DNA of 24,634 bases from positions 1-24,634 of IMG/VR virus record IMGVR_UViG_3300042301_000198. One strand, written 5' to 3'. The notes under the pieces were generated by a model that saw only the letters and a list, made by a program, of their open reading frames with translations, was not told the DNA's origin and made no database searches. The position numbers were made by a program, and so were the translations under genes. This DNA is from a virus. This document shows, in pieces, positions 1 through 7,699 of the stretch. Within the stretch, counting starts at the first letter, position 1; each line of letters opens with the position of its first letter.

Positions 1-1974
1 GGAAGGTGCATTAACACTTGAACCATTAAAATTGACATCAGGCAACATACGCCATACAAAACCAAGATGCTCGCCAGCCTCAATACCAAAATCAGAAGAT
101 TGGATATAGGCTTCAATAGGTTGTGGGCTTGCTGTAGATACGTCATCGTTTCCTACCTCATGGTATAAAAGTCTTCTATTGTAATCAGCGGCTACTGGAT
201 TTGGTTGGATACCATATTGTAACCAAGCTGTTCTTGCCATAGTACCATATGACCATACCTTGTCTACATAGTTATAAATAACATAACGATCTACCGTAGT
301 ACCGCCACTATTTTGACTTACATAGAACCACCATACTTCATTGTATCCTTCATTAGATCCAGAGAAGATTTGGAATGCTTGGTCAACGTTAATATCTTCA
401 AATATAAATTGCCGTAATGAGCAAGGTAATGTTGAAACCACACCAGTGTATTGATAGAACTTATCTTTACCCATCCAGTAAGTAACGTTATTGACTGTTA
501 CAGCTGCATTTGGGGCGATGATAGAAATATTATCCATCAACACTTGGAAAGACCATACGTAAGGATATCCAACATACTGCATAGAATACAAGCAAGAGTT
601 AGTCCATATCAAAATTTCTTGACGTGTTGTAATGCCTGTTACAATAAACGAGCCGTTAGCTAATGTAAATTCACCAGATTGATTCGTTGTTTCTGGAACC
701 CATTGATATGGATTGCCTTGGTCAGACCATCTTACAATCATAGGATTAAATGCTGTATTAGGTGCTCCTACTTCATATGAGTTAGATCCTAAAGCAATTA
801 AGAACTGTTCTGTAGCTGAAGTTAAAATTTGACTAGTTGTTTTTGGCACATAAGTACCACTAAATCCTGCATCGGTAGATAATTTAGATAAGTATGCACC
901 ACGAGCTGATACGCCTCCAATATCTAACCAATAGAATATTGGGCCGCCACGAGGAGCAAAAGCTAAATTAGATCCATAGTTATCTTGAGACCAGAGTCTT
1001 AATTGTTGTGCAATGCCAGATGTAAATCCAGTTCCCCAACCACGAGTAGCAGAAACTGGTATTCTAACAACAACAGTTCCACCAACGCCAGATGCCGTAA
1101 CACTAGCTGGATAACTTTGGGTTGCAAAAACAGTAGATATAGTATATTTATTTGCATTGACTACAGTCACTTGAAATGCTTGTTCTAATATAGTATTTAG
1201 AATACCTGAAACATTATTTTGTACGGAGCTAAAATATACCCAATTGCCAGTTGTTAATCCATGTGCAGTTTGGTTAACTGATATTGTAGTGCTTGTATTG
1301 ATTGTATCAAATGGATTAGTTAAAGTAGTTCCTGTAGTAGCTATAGCACCACACCATGGACCAGCGCCCCAGCCAGTACCAATTGTTGCAACATCATTAC
1401 CAATAGGGTATTGAAATGCCAGCGTTACTGTGCCACCACCACTTGCTGTAGAAGAGGCGTTTGATGCAGCTAAAATAGTAAATGTAGTTGTAGAAGGTAC
1501 AGTATTAACAATGTATTCACCACTAATGGTTAGTCCACCAACAGCTGATGTAGATGTAACTGTTACGTAATCACCAATTGCAGGATTGTAATTACCATCT
1601 GTAATAGTGACTACATTAGATCCAGATACTGTAGAGATTGGACTTGCTGCTAATGCATTTGGAGGAGGTAATGCTGTGCCATCTGTTTGAATAATAGGTG
1701 TAATATCATAGTAAATGCCACCAAAGAATATGTAGTATTTTTTACTTGTACCTAGAGATAAGTAGTTTGATAAACCATTAGCGCCAGTCCATGTCCATAA
1801 AGAACGTGCAATACCTTCAAATTGATCTACGTCTACCTGTACCCATCCACCAATCTTTTCAGCTTGGCCTGAACGGAAACGAATTTTATCACCGTCATAG
1901 AAGCCACCCTCGTTTGAGTAGTCTGTTCCTTCACGGTTAACTCCAGCTCTATATGTTAATTTTTGTAATGCCAT
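1..1974 (-). CDS. Large virion protein, tail-hub / packaged-DNA stabilisation-like (partial, 3' end off window)
   Basis: An uninterrupted frame of 658 codons starts at ATG 1974 and runs off the left edge, so the C-terminus is missing. It starts MALQKLTYRAGVNREGTDYS, followed by GDKIRFRSGQ and EKIGGW. I recognise this N-terminus from a widespread family in podovirus-like environmental phages, usually annotated as a stabilisation or tail-hub protein related in role to P22 gp10. That role is family knowledge and was not checked by alignment. Two beta-rich stretches, about residues 115-190 and 225-305, look like inserted modules; the second has the HGLTTGNWVYF motif. The rest is rich in aromatic and Gly residues (FYWLD, WMGKDKFYQYTG, EVWWFYV), fitting a beta-propeller-like hub. 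Its ATG overlaps the endolysin stop as TAATG, so translation is probably coupled. Certain as a CDS; moderate for function. Confidence 0.72.
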   Translation of the reverse strand, partial: MALQKLTYRAGVNREGTDYSNEGGFYDGDKIRFRSGQAEKIGGWVQVDVDQFEGIARSLWTWTGANGLSNYLSLGTSKKYYIFFGGIYYDITPIIQTDGTALPPPNALAASPISTVSGSNVVTITDGNYNPAIGDYVTVTSTSAVGGLTISGEYIVNTVPSTTTFTILAASNASSTASGGGTVTLAFQYPIGNDVATIGTGWGAGPWCGAIATTGTTLTNPFDTINTSTTISVNQTAHGLTTGNWVYFSSVQNNVSGILNTILEQAFQVTVVNANKYTISTVFATQSYPASVTASGVGGTVVVRIPVSATRGWGTGFTSGIAQQLRLWSQDNYGSNLAFAPRGGPIFYWLDIGGVSARGAYLSKLSTDAGFSGTYVPKTTSQILTSATEQFLIALGSNSYEVGAPNTAFNPMIVRWSDQGNPYQWVPETTNQSGEFTLANGSFIVTGITTRQEILIWTNSCLYSMQYVGYPYVWSFQVLMDNISIIAPNAAVTVNNVTYWMGKDKFYQYTGVVSTLPCSLRQFIFEDINVDQAFQIFSGSNEGYNEVWWFYVSQNSGGTTVDRYVIYNYVDKVWSYGTMARTAWLQYGIQPNPVAADYNRRLLYHEVGNDDVSTASPQPIEAYIQSSDFGIEAGEHLGFVWRMLPDVNFNGSSVNAPS

Positions 1975-2423
1975 TATCTACCTTCAAAGAGTGCTTTTTC
2001 ATCTAACCTACGAGTTTGTAAGCCTTTTAGTATTTTACCACCTGCACGACAATACTTCACTAACGATTCCATAGCCGCCTTTTTATCGCCCCTAAGCAAC
2101 GCTTGACGGAGTGTTGATCTTTGAAAGCATCCAAGACCCAAATTAAAGCAAAAGCTGACAAGAGCGTCAAACTCATATTGTCTAAGAGACACGTTAGGTA
2201 GCATCTTATGTACTCCAAGCTCAAAGCGTTTGAGGTCTGATTTAAGAATTCCATCTATTTCTTCCTGTGAAAAAGTTCTGTTCCAAGATTCAGGCAATGA
2301 TTTACCATCCCCGATAAGATGACCAACACCCACAGTATAAAGGTTTGCAGGGCAACGGTAGGGACGATTACGCACACCTTCATGATGTTTAATAAGAGCA
2401 ATACCAGCTTTTGATACATTCAC
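1974..2423 (-). CDS. Endolysin, GH24 phage lysozyme (T4/P22 type)
   Basis: A 149-residue lysozyme that should cleave the glycan strands of peptidoglycan at the end of infection. The N-terminus has the family active-site block: Glu15 in KHHEG, then position 24, then Thr30 in TVGVGH, which fits the E-x8-(D/C)-x5-T spacing. Position 24 is Cys instead of the usual Asp, a variant allowed in this family. Length is normal for a single-domain GH24 enzyme. No signal peptide or SAR segment is visible, so export would depend on the holin encoded just upstream. The start is GTG at 2423, directly after the holin stop (TAAGTG). No in-frame ATG lies before the catalytic block, so GTG is required. The stop overlaps the next gene's ATG. 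Confidence 0.93.
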   Translation of the reverse strand: MNVSKAGIALIKHHEGVRNRPYRCPANLYTVGVGHLIGDGKSLPESWNRTFSQEEIDGILKSDLKRFELGVHKMLPNVSLRQYEFDALVSFCFNLGLGCFQRSTLRQALLRGDKKAAMESLVKYCRAGGKILKGLQTRRLDEKALFEGR

Positions 2424-2909
2424 TTATTTCTTTTCCCAAGTTCTTGAGCCAAAGTAGAATCCAATAATTGATGCTACGATAGCCATTTCATCTGTAGAGA
2501 ATACAGTATCTGAAGCTGTTACAAAGTCTACACCTGATGACATAGCCCAGAATAAAGTTACAAAGTTAATAAGAACTAATTCGCCTACAAAGATAAATGC
2601 TACTACAGGTCTTACCATAGCATTCCAATTACGCACTGTAGGAGAAGCTGCTTCTACTAATTTCTTATCGTGGTCATATAAAGCTACACGTTCTTGAGCG
2701 TACGTTTCTGCGTACGTTCCTTCTAGTTCTATAGCTGCTATTTTTTCTTGAGCAATAAAGCCTTTTTCTGCCATAGCCATTGCTTGGGCATTTTGTAATT
2801 GAGCCATTTCACGCTCATGCTTTTGATCGCCACGTTGCTGAAAGAAACCTAGAATGTTGGGTAGCCCCGCAGTAGCAAAGCCGAGAATCGAGGAGAGGAT
2901 GGATAGCAT
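2424..2909 (-). CDS. Holin, three-TM type (GTA_holin_3TM-like)
   Basis: A 161-residue protein: a short hydrophobic N-terminus (about residues 3-22), a charged helical middle (about 25-90), a long hydrophobic segment (about 97-122), and a last one (about 140-155) ending in GSRTWEKK. The RPVVAFIF segment and the GSRTWEKK ending match the holin family first described from gene-transfer agents (GTA_holin_3TM). It should form inner-membrane lesions that let the cytoplasmic endolysin reach the wall. The adjacent GH24 gene directly downstream supports this. AGGA lies 8 bases before ATG 2909, inside the last codons of the upstream gene. The central coiled-coil-like region is long for a minimal holin and may mediate oligomerisation. 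Confidence 0.85.
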   Translation of the reverse strand: MLSILSSILGFATAGLPNILGFFQQRGDQKHEREMAQLQNAQAMAMAEKGFIAQEKIAAIELEGTYAETYAQERVALYDHDKKLVEAASPTVRNWNAMVRPVVAFIFVGELVLINFVTLFWAMSSGVDFVTASDTVFSTDEMAIVASIIGFYFGSRTWEKK

Positions 2910-2911
2910 AT

Positions 2912-3307
2912 TTAATTTCCTAGTGGGTTAGTAACTGCCTTTTTAAGGGCTTTCATATCTTCTTTTACATTGGTAACAGTATCAGCTATCTTATCTTGAG
3001 ATGACCTAGCCATACTGCTTGCTTCAATCGCTTTACCATAAGCTTCATTAGCCTTTTCTAAAGCACGATTATTAGACATCATCACATCTACTAATTGACG
3101 CTCAGTAGATTTAGATCTATCTTCTAATACGGTAATGCGTGTTTCTACATTACTCATTTTCTTTACTTCGTCAATCGTACTCTGCAAGTCGTTGAAGAGG
3201 GTTATTCCGTAATAGATTGGCCCACCGATTGCGGTTAAGAGAATCGAACCGATCACCAACATTTGTTTCGGAGAGAAGTGAGAGAGTAAACTCTTGAATT
3301 CGTCCAT
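2912..3307 (-). CDS. Single-TM coiled-coil protein of the lysis cassette (spanin- or antiholin-like candidate)
   Basis: About 131 residues. One clear membrane segment (about residues 16-39, containing LVIGSILLTAIGGPIYYGITLF) is followed by a charged heptad-like helical region to about residue 125. I do not recognise a named family. The layout, an N-terminal anchor plus a coiled coil, resembles inner-membrane spanins or lysis regulators, and the gene lies directly before the holin and endolysin. Two in-frame ATGs are possible (3313 and 3307). AGGA lies only 2 bases from the first and 8 from the second, so 3307 is preferred. The first 137 bases overlap the end of the upstream gene in another frame. 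Real coding is likely; role is inferred from position and topology. Confidence 0.7.
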   Translation of the reverse strand: MDEFKSLLSHFSPKQMLVIGSILLTAIGGPIYYGITLFNDLQSTIDEVKKMSNVETRITVLEDRSKSTERQLVDVMMSNNRALEKANEAYGKAIEASSMARSSQDKIADTVTNVKEDMKALKKAVTNPLGN

Positions 3308-4205
3308 ATTCATTTTCCTGTTCTAGTTTAATATATTCTTGTACTTGTTGTTGTTGCATACTGTATCCAGCATTAATAAGTTGCATACTCATTACTATGC
3401 CAAATCCTGGCACAATTTCTTTGCCTTTAGGAGTTGATGTTTCCTTTGATGAGTCTTTCTTCTCCGCTGAGCTGGATGCTGATGAGGTCGTTGTCAAGCT
3501 GGTTGATACCGCCCCTGTAGCCGATGTCATCGTAGTATCTTGTACGTCTTTTGATATTGTAGGTACAGTAGCAGTTAGGTCTTGTACCGTTACAGTTTCC
3601 ACAGATATTGCTGGTGCGATCTGTTGATTTAGCACGCTGGTTGGATTCATTGGACTTATCGGACTGATTGGAGATGTTGGATTGTTTACATTCGTTGCCG
3701 TCATCTTGCAAGTATTGTATATTTCCGACCAAGTTGTCCAAGTTTGAGGTCCATACGGATCCGAGCAGATCGAAATTCTTTGCTCTTGAGATAATCCTTC
3801 GAATCCAGCTTGACATGTTAGTGTTCTCGTTTCAGTAGATTCAATGCACGTTGGAGGATCTGGCGTGCAGTTGTTAGAAGTTGTTGTCCAGCCTGTCCAA
3901 GTTTGTGCAGTACAGTCATAAGACCTACTTTGATTAATAGCACCTGATTGGTTAACTGGGCAAGATAAGGTTTGATACTCAACTTGAGGGCTACAAACTG
4001 GTACTTGATATACGCTACAATAAGGGTCATTCGGTCTATACCATCCACAATAATGTTGTTGCAAAGCAATTTCAGTTGAGATGCCTTGACAAGACATTGA
4101 TCCTTCAAGATACCAACCTTCTTCTGTATTTGAAAAAGAACATGACCAAGCATATGCATTATTCCTTAGTAGGAGGCAAAGCAGGAATATTATAATCCTC
4201 GCCAT
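3171..4205 (-). CDS. Secreted Cys-rich protein with two thrombospondin-like repeats
   Basis: 344 residues, starting with a signal peptide (MARIIIFLLCLLLRNNAYA, likely cut after AYA-19). The N-terminal half is Cys- and Trp-rich. Two similar units, about residues 79-113 and 128-166, share the pattern T-L-x-C ... QTW-T-x-W ... N-x-C, as in thrombospondin-1-like repeats. A Ser/Thr/Pro-rich linker follows (about 170-260, including SPISPISPMNPTS), then a Gln-rich helical tail. The first 47 bases overlap the preceding gene. The last 47 codons overlap the start of the following TM gene in another frame. The product should act in the periplasm or at the cell surface. It could be a lysis-time envelope factor or a surface-modifying protein; no function can be assigned from sequence alone. 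Confidence 0.72.
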   Translation of the reverse strand: MARIIIFLLCLLLRNNAYAWSCSFSNTEEGWYLEGSMSCQGISTEIALQQHYCGWYRPNDPYCSVYQVPVCSPQVEYQTLSCPVNQSGAINQSRSYDCTAQTWTGWTTTSNNCTPDPPTCIESTETRTLTCQAGFEGLSQEQRISICSDPYGPQTWTTWSEIYNTCKMTATNVNNPTSPISPISPMNPTSVLNQQIAPAISVETVTVQDLTATVPTISKDVQDTTMTSATGAVSTSLTTTSSASSSAEKKDSSKETSTPKGKEIVPGFGIVMSMQLINAGYSMQQQQVQEYIKLEQENEYGRIQEFTLSLLSETNVGDRFDSLNRNRWANLLRNNPLQRLAEYD

Positions 4206-4632
4206 ATAATTTTTTGAACCTTTCAGGATACTTAGTGAACCAAGCCTTCTTAGCTGCTTGACCTACAGAGCCACCCATAGGGCATGGAGAACCTGACATT
4301 TCCATTGCATCCCATACTGTTGGGTCTTGGCATAGTACAGATACGGCAGCCACTTTAAGACCTAAATCATTTAACGTTTTTGCTAACTTAATTTTTACGC
4401 AGTTTTGGTCTAATATAACAGTGCCACCTGATAATGAAACTACACCAAAGTTACCTGCGCCTGATATAGGAACCGCACAAACATCTTGTGAAAAGGCAGA
4501 CATACTAGGTGCCATAGCGCTAGGCACTGGCATTCCTTTTTGGTTTATTGTAGTTGTTTCTGCCCATGTATGTAATGTGCATCCAATTAAGCTGATAAAC
4601 AGCAATAAAGAAATAATTTTTTTCATGTTCAT
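4159..4632 (-). CDS. Secreted protein, candidate lipoprotein, unknown function
   Basis: 157 residues. The N-terminus MNMKKIISLLLFISLIGCT has a basic start, a hydrophobic core and LIGC, which fits a lipobox with Cys18 as the lipid-modified residue. Cleavage by signal peptidase I after HTWA is the alternative. The mature part has four further Cys (in DVCAVP, DQNCVKI, SVLCQDP and GSPCPMGG) that could form two disulphides. I recognise no family. AGG lies 7 bases before ATG 4632, supporting that start over the in-frame ATG at 4626. Its 3' end overlaps the next secreted protein's signal-peptide codons by 47 bases. Sitting at the head of the lysis cassette, it could be an outer-membrane partner in envelope disruption or a surface protein; this is inference. 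Confidence 0.68.
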   Translation of the reverse strand: MNMKKIISLLLFISLIGCTLHTWAETTTINQKGMPVPSAMAPSMSAFSQDVCAVPISGAGNFGVVSLSGGTVILDQNCVKIKLAKTLNDLGLKVAAVSVLCQDPTVWDAMEMSGSPCPMGGSVGQAAKKAWFTKYPERFKKLYGEDYNIPALPPTKE

Positions 4633-4671
4633 TTTACAACCTATTTACTTGAAATTGGTCTGGTAGTTAAT

Positions 4672-5223
4672 TTAAAAATTATAATTAAACCATCCAGTAA
4701 TAATGTATTTTTCTTCTGTTGGAGAAGGAATCCCACGATGTGTATGAGTCCAATCAGCAGGCCATATTAAAGTAAGTCCTTTTCTAGGTTTTACTTTAAG
4801 TTTTTGATAATAAAATTCTGTTTCACCAGCATCATTTACATCGTTTAAATATGTCATAAATGCTAAATGGCGTGATGCAACAGGCATATCACTTGAAGAC
4901 CTTTCAGTATGCCATTTGTAAAATCCACCATTAGGGTCATAATGTTGTATATTAATTGGTTCAATTATTGACCAAGCACTATAAACATTACAAAAGTTAT
5001 ACTCTTCAATATATTTGTTAGTTAATTCAGCTAATGAGTCTACATATTTTTGTGCTATTTCATCGGTTTGCCAACTAATCATAACATCAGTAGATTTTTT
5101 TACTTTAAGATCTATCCCTTTTGAGGTTGAGCCAATTTGTTTATTAGCACTTTGTTTATGAAATTCAATTATTTCATCACAAAAAGAAATGTCATTAATA
5201 TAAGACTGCCCAATAAAATTCAT
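4672..5223 (-). CDS. 2-oxoglutarate/Fe(II)-dependent dioxygenase (prolyl-4-hydroxylase-like)
   Basis: 183 residues, typical for phage-encoded P4H-like oxygenases. The family signature runs NIQHYDPNGGFYKWHTE (about 91-107), YLND, GETEFYYQ, KPRKGLTLIWPADWTHTHRG (about 145-164) and KYIITGWF. The predicted iron ligands are His105 and Glu107 and a distal His (most likely His162). Lys172 may contact 2-oxoglutarate. The proximal motif is H-x-E instead of the common H-x-D. Such enzymes hydroxylate proteins, nucleobases or small molecules; the substrate here is unknown. It lies between the fibre array and the lysis genes, so modification of a virion or host-surface protein is possible but unproven. 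An AAAGG ribosome site precedes the ATG. Confidence 0.88.
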   Translation of the reverse strand: MNFIGQSYINDISFCDEIIEFHKQSANKQIGSTSKGIDLKVKKSTDVMISWQTDEIAQKYVDSLAELTNKYIEEYNFCNVYSAWSIIEPINIQHYDPNGGFYKWHTERSSSDMPVASRHLAFMTYLNDVNDAGETEFYYQKLKVKPRKGLTLIWPADWTHTHRGIPSPTEEKYIITGWFNYNF

Positions 5224-5237
5224 TAATTTACCTTTGT

Positions 5238-6497
5238 TTAATAAGTAATAGTTAATTTTCCTGCTTGTCCAGCAGCGCCTCCAGCATTATTGCCAATACC
5301 ACCACCGCCTCCATTAGAACCACCATTGGTTGAAGTGCCTCCAGCCTGAACTCTAAATGAAGATGTATAGTTTGCGCCATTTGCGCCAAGACCACCAAAG
5401 CCTGTACCTGCATTAGATCCGCTAGTGCCTCCAGCTCCACCTGCTGATGAGTATGACACTCCTGTCCCACTAACAGATGTTGTACCTCCAGTAGAACCAG
5501 TAAACCCAAAACTTGGTCCACCCGCACCACCCGCACCAACAGTTATAGATAATGATTGACTTGGTGTTACAGAATAGTTTGAAGTAGTAAGGTTTGAACC
5601 ACCACCACCACCGCCATTACCTTGATAGTTTGAACCTGCATCAGCTCCACCACCGCCTCCGCCTCCGCCACAGCCAGTAAGCGTAACAGATGTAATACCT
5701 GCAGGGACTGTAAATGAGTATGTACCAGGAGAATTATATGAAATTACATTAGGATTTAATGGTGTAATTGTTACAGTTCCTGTACCACCATTACCTGCAT
5801 AAGATCCGTGATTAGATCCTTTTGTATAGTTTGTATTAGCACCTAAAGCCCCTGCTCCTACAGTAACTGTAATTGTTTGGCCAGGCGTTACTGCAAATGT
5901 TGCAATGCCTGTACCGCCACCTGAACCACCATAGTTTTGAGGTCCATCAAATTGAAAACCCGCACCACCGCCTGCGCCAGAAGGAGCGTCAGATGGCTTA
6001 GAAAAATCTCCGCCTTGTGAAGTGCCAGATCCATAATATGAACTACCACCTGTACCTCCTGATTTGCTTCCGCCTGTTAGGTTTAATGTGGTTGAAGATG
6101 CACCTGATATAGTGACTGTACCACCCGTGCCTCCAGATGATCCACCACCGCCACCGTTTGCTGTTATTGACCATCCACTTCTAATAACTGTTGTTGTTCC
6201 TCCAGCAGCGCCATCGGCTTGATACCATGCTCCGCCATCAAAATAAGATGTCTGTCCTGCACCACCGCCACCTGTAGCAGCAACAGTAATAGAAGTCACT
6301 GTAGCAGGTACTGTATACGTATACGTTCCAGCAGCATTATATGTTGTAGGACCTATTGAATCTGGATAAAATTGTTTACCAATACCATTTTGATTAATTA
6401 AAGCAGCTATAGGAGAAGACCAAACTCCACCTCTTTTAGTCCATAAGCGTTGTACTTGTTTCCAAGTACCGTCTTGTTTTGCATAAAGTTTTGGCAT
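5238..6497 (-). CDS. Glycine-rich tail-fibre-like protein
   Basis: About 419 residues. The N-terminal module ([19 protein letters not shown] ... WSSPIAALINQNG ... QFYPD) is probably an attachment domain. It is followed by two glycine-rich domains. Each opens with a TYTYTVPATVTSITVAATG- or TYSFTVPAGITSVTLTGCG-type strand, continues with long GGGGG runs, and contains a VTVGAGA/ITVGAGG motif. This is the fold seen in glycine-rich phage receptor-binding tips, usually short beta-strands and polyglycine helices. The protein ends LTITY. ATG 6497 overlaps the upstream stop (TAATG); a further upstream start would only add six residues overlapping that gene. It is likely a receptor-binding or adhesin component. 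Confidence 0.8.
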   Translation of the reverse strand: MPKLYAKQDGTWKQVQRLWTKRGGVWSSPIAALINQNGIGKQFYPDSIGPTTYNAAGTYTYTVPATVTSITVAATGGGGAGQTSYFDGGAWYQADGAAGGTTTVIRSGWSITANGGGGGSSGGTGGTVTISGASSTTLNLTGGSKSGGTGGSSYYGSGTSQGGDFSKPSDAPSGAGGGAGFQFDGPQNYGGSGGGTGIATFAVTPGQTITVTVGAGALGANTNYTKGSNHGSYAGNGGTGTVTITPLNPNVISYNSPGTYSFTVPAGITSVTLTGCGGGGGGGGADAGSNYQGNGGGGGGSNLTTSNYSVTPSQSLSITVGAGGAGGPSFGFTGSTGGTTSVSGTGVSYSSAGGAGGTSGSNAGTGFGGLGANGANYTSSFRVQAGGTSTNGGSNGGGGGIGNNAGGAAGQAGKLTITY

Positions 6498-7690
6498 TAT
6501 GTAACTTGATACCAAATATCTCCGTCATTGCCGCCAGACGGGGTTGATGTTGAAATTGTTTTAGCTCCTGTTGCATTGCTTCCTACAAAATAGTTATATG
6601 CCGTTCCTGTACCAGAACCTACTCCAGTAGCTACGAATGTTATACCTACAGTATTGGCCGAAGCACCAATAGCTGTAAATGAAGTTGTTCCTAAACTAAG
6701 AATAGTATAGACATTACCAACAACAAAACTTCCTGCAGTTATTACGGCACCGTATATTGCGGAGCCAGAAACAGTTACGCCAGAAATAGTTCCGCCAGTT
6801 ACTGCAACAGCATTGGCATTTTGTGTAGACATAGTGCCTAATAAGCCTGTAGCTGTTGTAATAGCTGATGTTACAAAGTTTGTAGTTGCAACATTAACTG
6901 AATTGTCTCCAGCAGCTGGTGTAGTTGCAATCGCACTAGCTGCGCCCGTTAGTATTGTTCCATCCCCTACCAATTGAGATGTATTGACTGTATATGTACC
7001 AATGCCACCAGAACCAGTGCCAAATCCAGTTACAAGCGTTCCAGCTGTGACACCAGTGCCAGTCACTCTTTGGCCAATAAATATAGTGCCACTTGATACT
7101 GCAGACACGTTAAGAATAGTACCTGCTACACCAGAGCCATTGCTAATACCACCTGTAAATGATGCTGCAGTATAAGCGCCTAAAACACCAGCTGCTAAAA
7201 AGTTTCCTGTATTAACTTGAGCACCAGTAACAGATAAGTTACCGTTGACTGTAAAGTTACCAGCAGATCCTGTTTGAGCTGAATAGAATCCAGTGCCTGT
7301 ACCAGATTCATTGGTTGCATCACAATATACTTGAGCTGTTACACCTGCTGGAATAGATACTGATATAGCCCCACCAGTAGCTGACATAGTCACTGTTTGT
7401 CCAGTGGAATTTCTTACAATATAAAATTTATTTTGTAATGGAGCTGTAATTGTAACTGTAGATGCTGGAGTGCCTTTAAATAACAATACAATATTTCTAG
7501 CTTCATTTGTAGTACCGTTAAAATTAGTAAGTGCATAAGTTGTAATTCCAGTAAGGTCAATACCATCAACACCTGTAAGAGCCTGCTCTACTAGATTTAA
7601 ATTATTATTGGTAGTTACCCCCCAGGTACCAGCCTGTTCGCCATCTCCAATGAGGGTAAACTTTAACGAGGTTGAATAGGTTGATGCCAT
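6497..7690 (-). CDS. Tail-fibre protein with modular beta-rich repeats
   Basis: 397 residues. The N-terminus [32 protein letters not shown] is a well-known start for fibre proteins in environmental phages, predicted to anchor the fibre. The middle is low-complexity beta-rich ([20 protein letters not shown]). Near the C-terminus is a module with [19 protein letters not shown] and [19 protein letters not shown], seen repeatedly in phage fibres. The end, [20 protein letters not shown], is a typical terminal motif. AAGGA lies in front of ATG 7690. The stop overlaps the next gene's start, so the two fibre genes are probably translated in series. Receptor specificity cannot be read from the sequence. 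Confidence 0.82.
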   Translation of the reverse strand: MASTYSTSLKFTLIGDGEQAGTWGVTTNNNLNLVEQALTGVDGIDLTGITTYALTNFNGTTNEARNIVLLFKGTPASTVTITAPLQNKFYIVRNSTGQTVTMSATGGAISVSIPAGVTAQVYCDATNESGTGTGFYSAQTGSAGNFTVNGNLSVTGAQVNTGNFLAAGVLGAYTAASFTGGISNGSGVAGTILNVSAVSSGTIFIGQRVTGTGVTAGTLVTGFGTGSGGIGTYTVNTSQLVGDGTILTGAASAIATTPAAGDNSVNVATTNFVTSAITTATGLLGTMSTQNANAVAVTGGTISGVTVSGSAIYGAVITAGSFVVGNVYTILSLGTTSFTAIGASANTVGITFVATGVGSGTGTAYNYFVGSNATGAKTISTSTPSGGNDGDIWYQVT

Positions 7691-7699
7691 GATGTGTCC

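Noticed and set aside
3427-3816. Minus-strand ORF of 129 codons within the secreted Cys-rich gene
   Set aside because: An alternative frame of the Ser/Thr/Pro-rich linker, without a ribosome site or recognisable motif; the signal-peptide frame explains the DNA better.
3818-4159. Minus-strand ORF of 113 codons within the secreted Cys-rich gene
   Set aside because: Overlaps the Cys/Trp repeat frame entirely; no family features.
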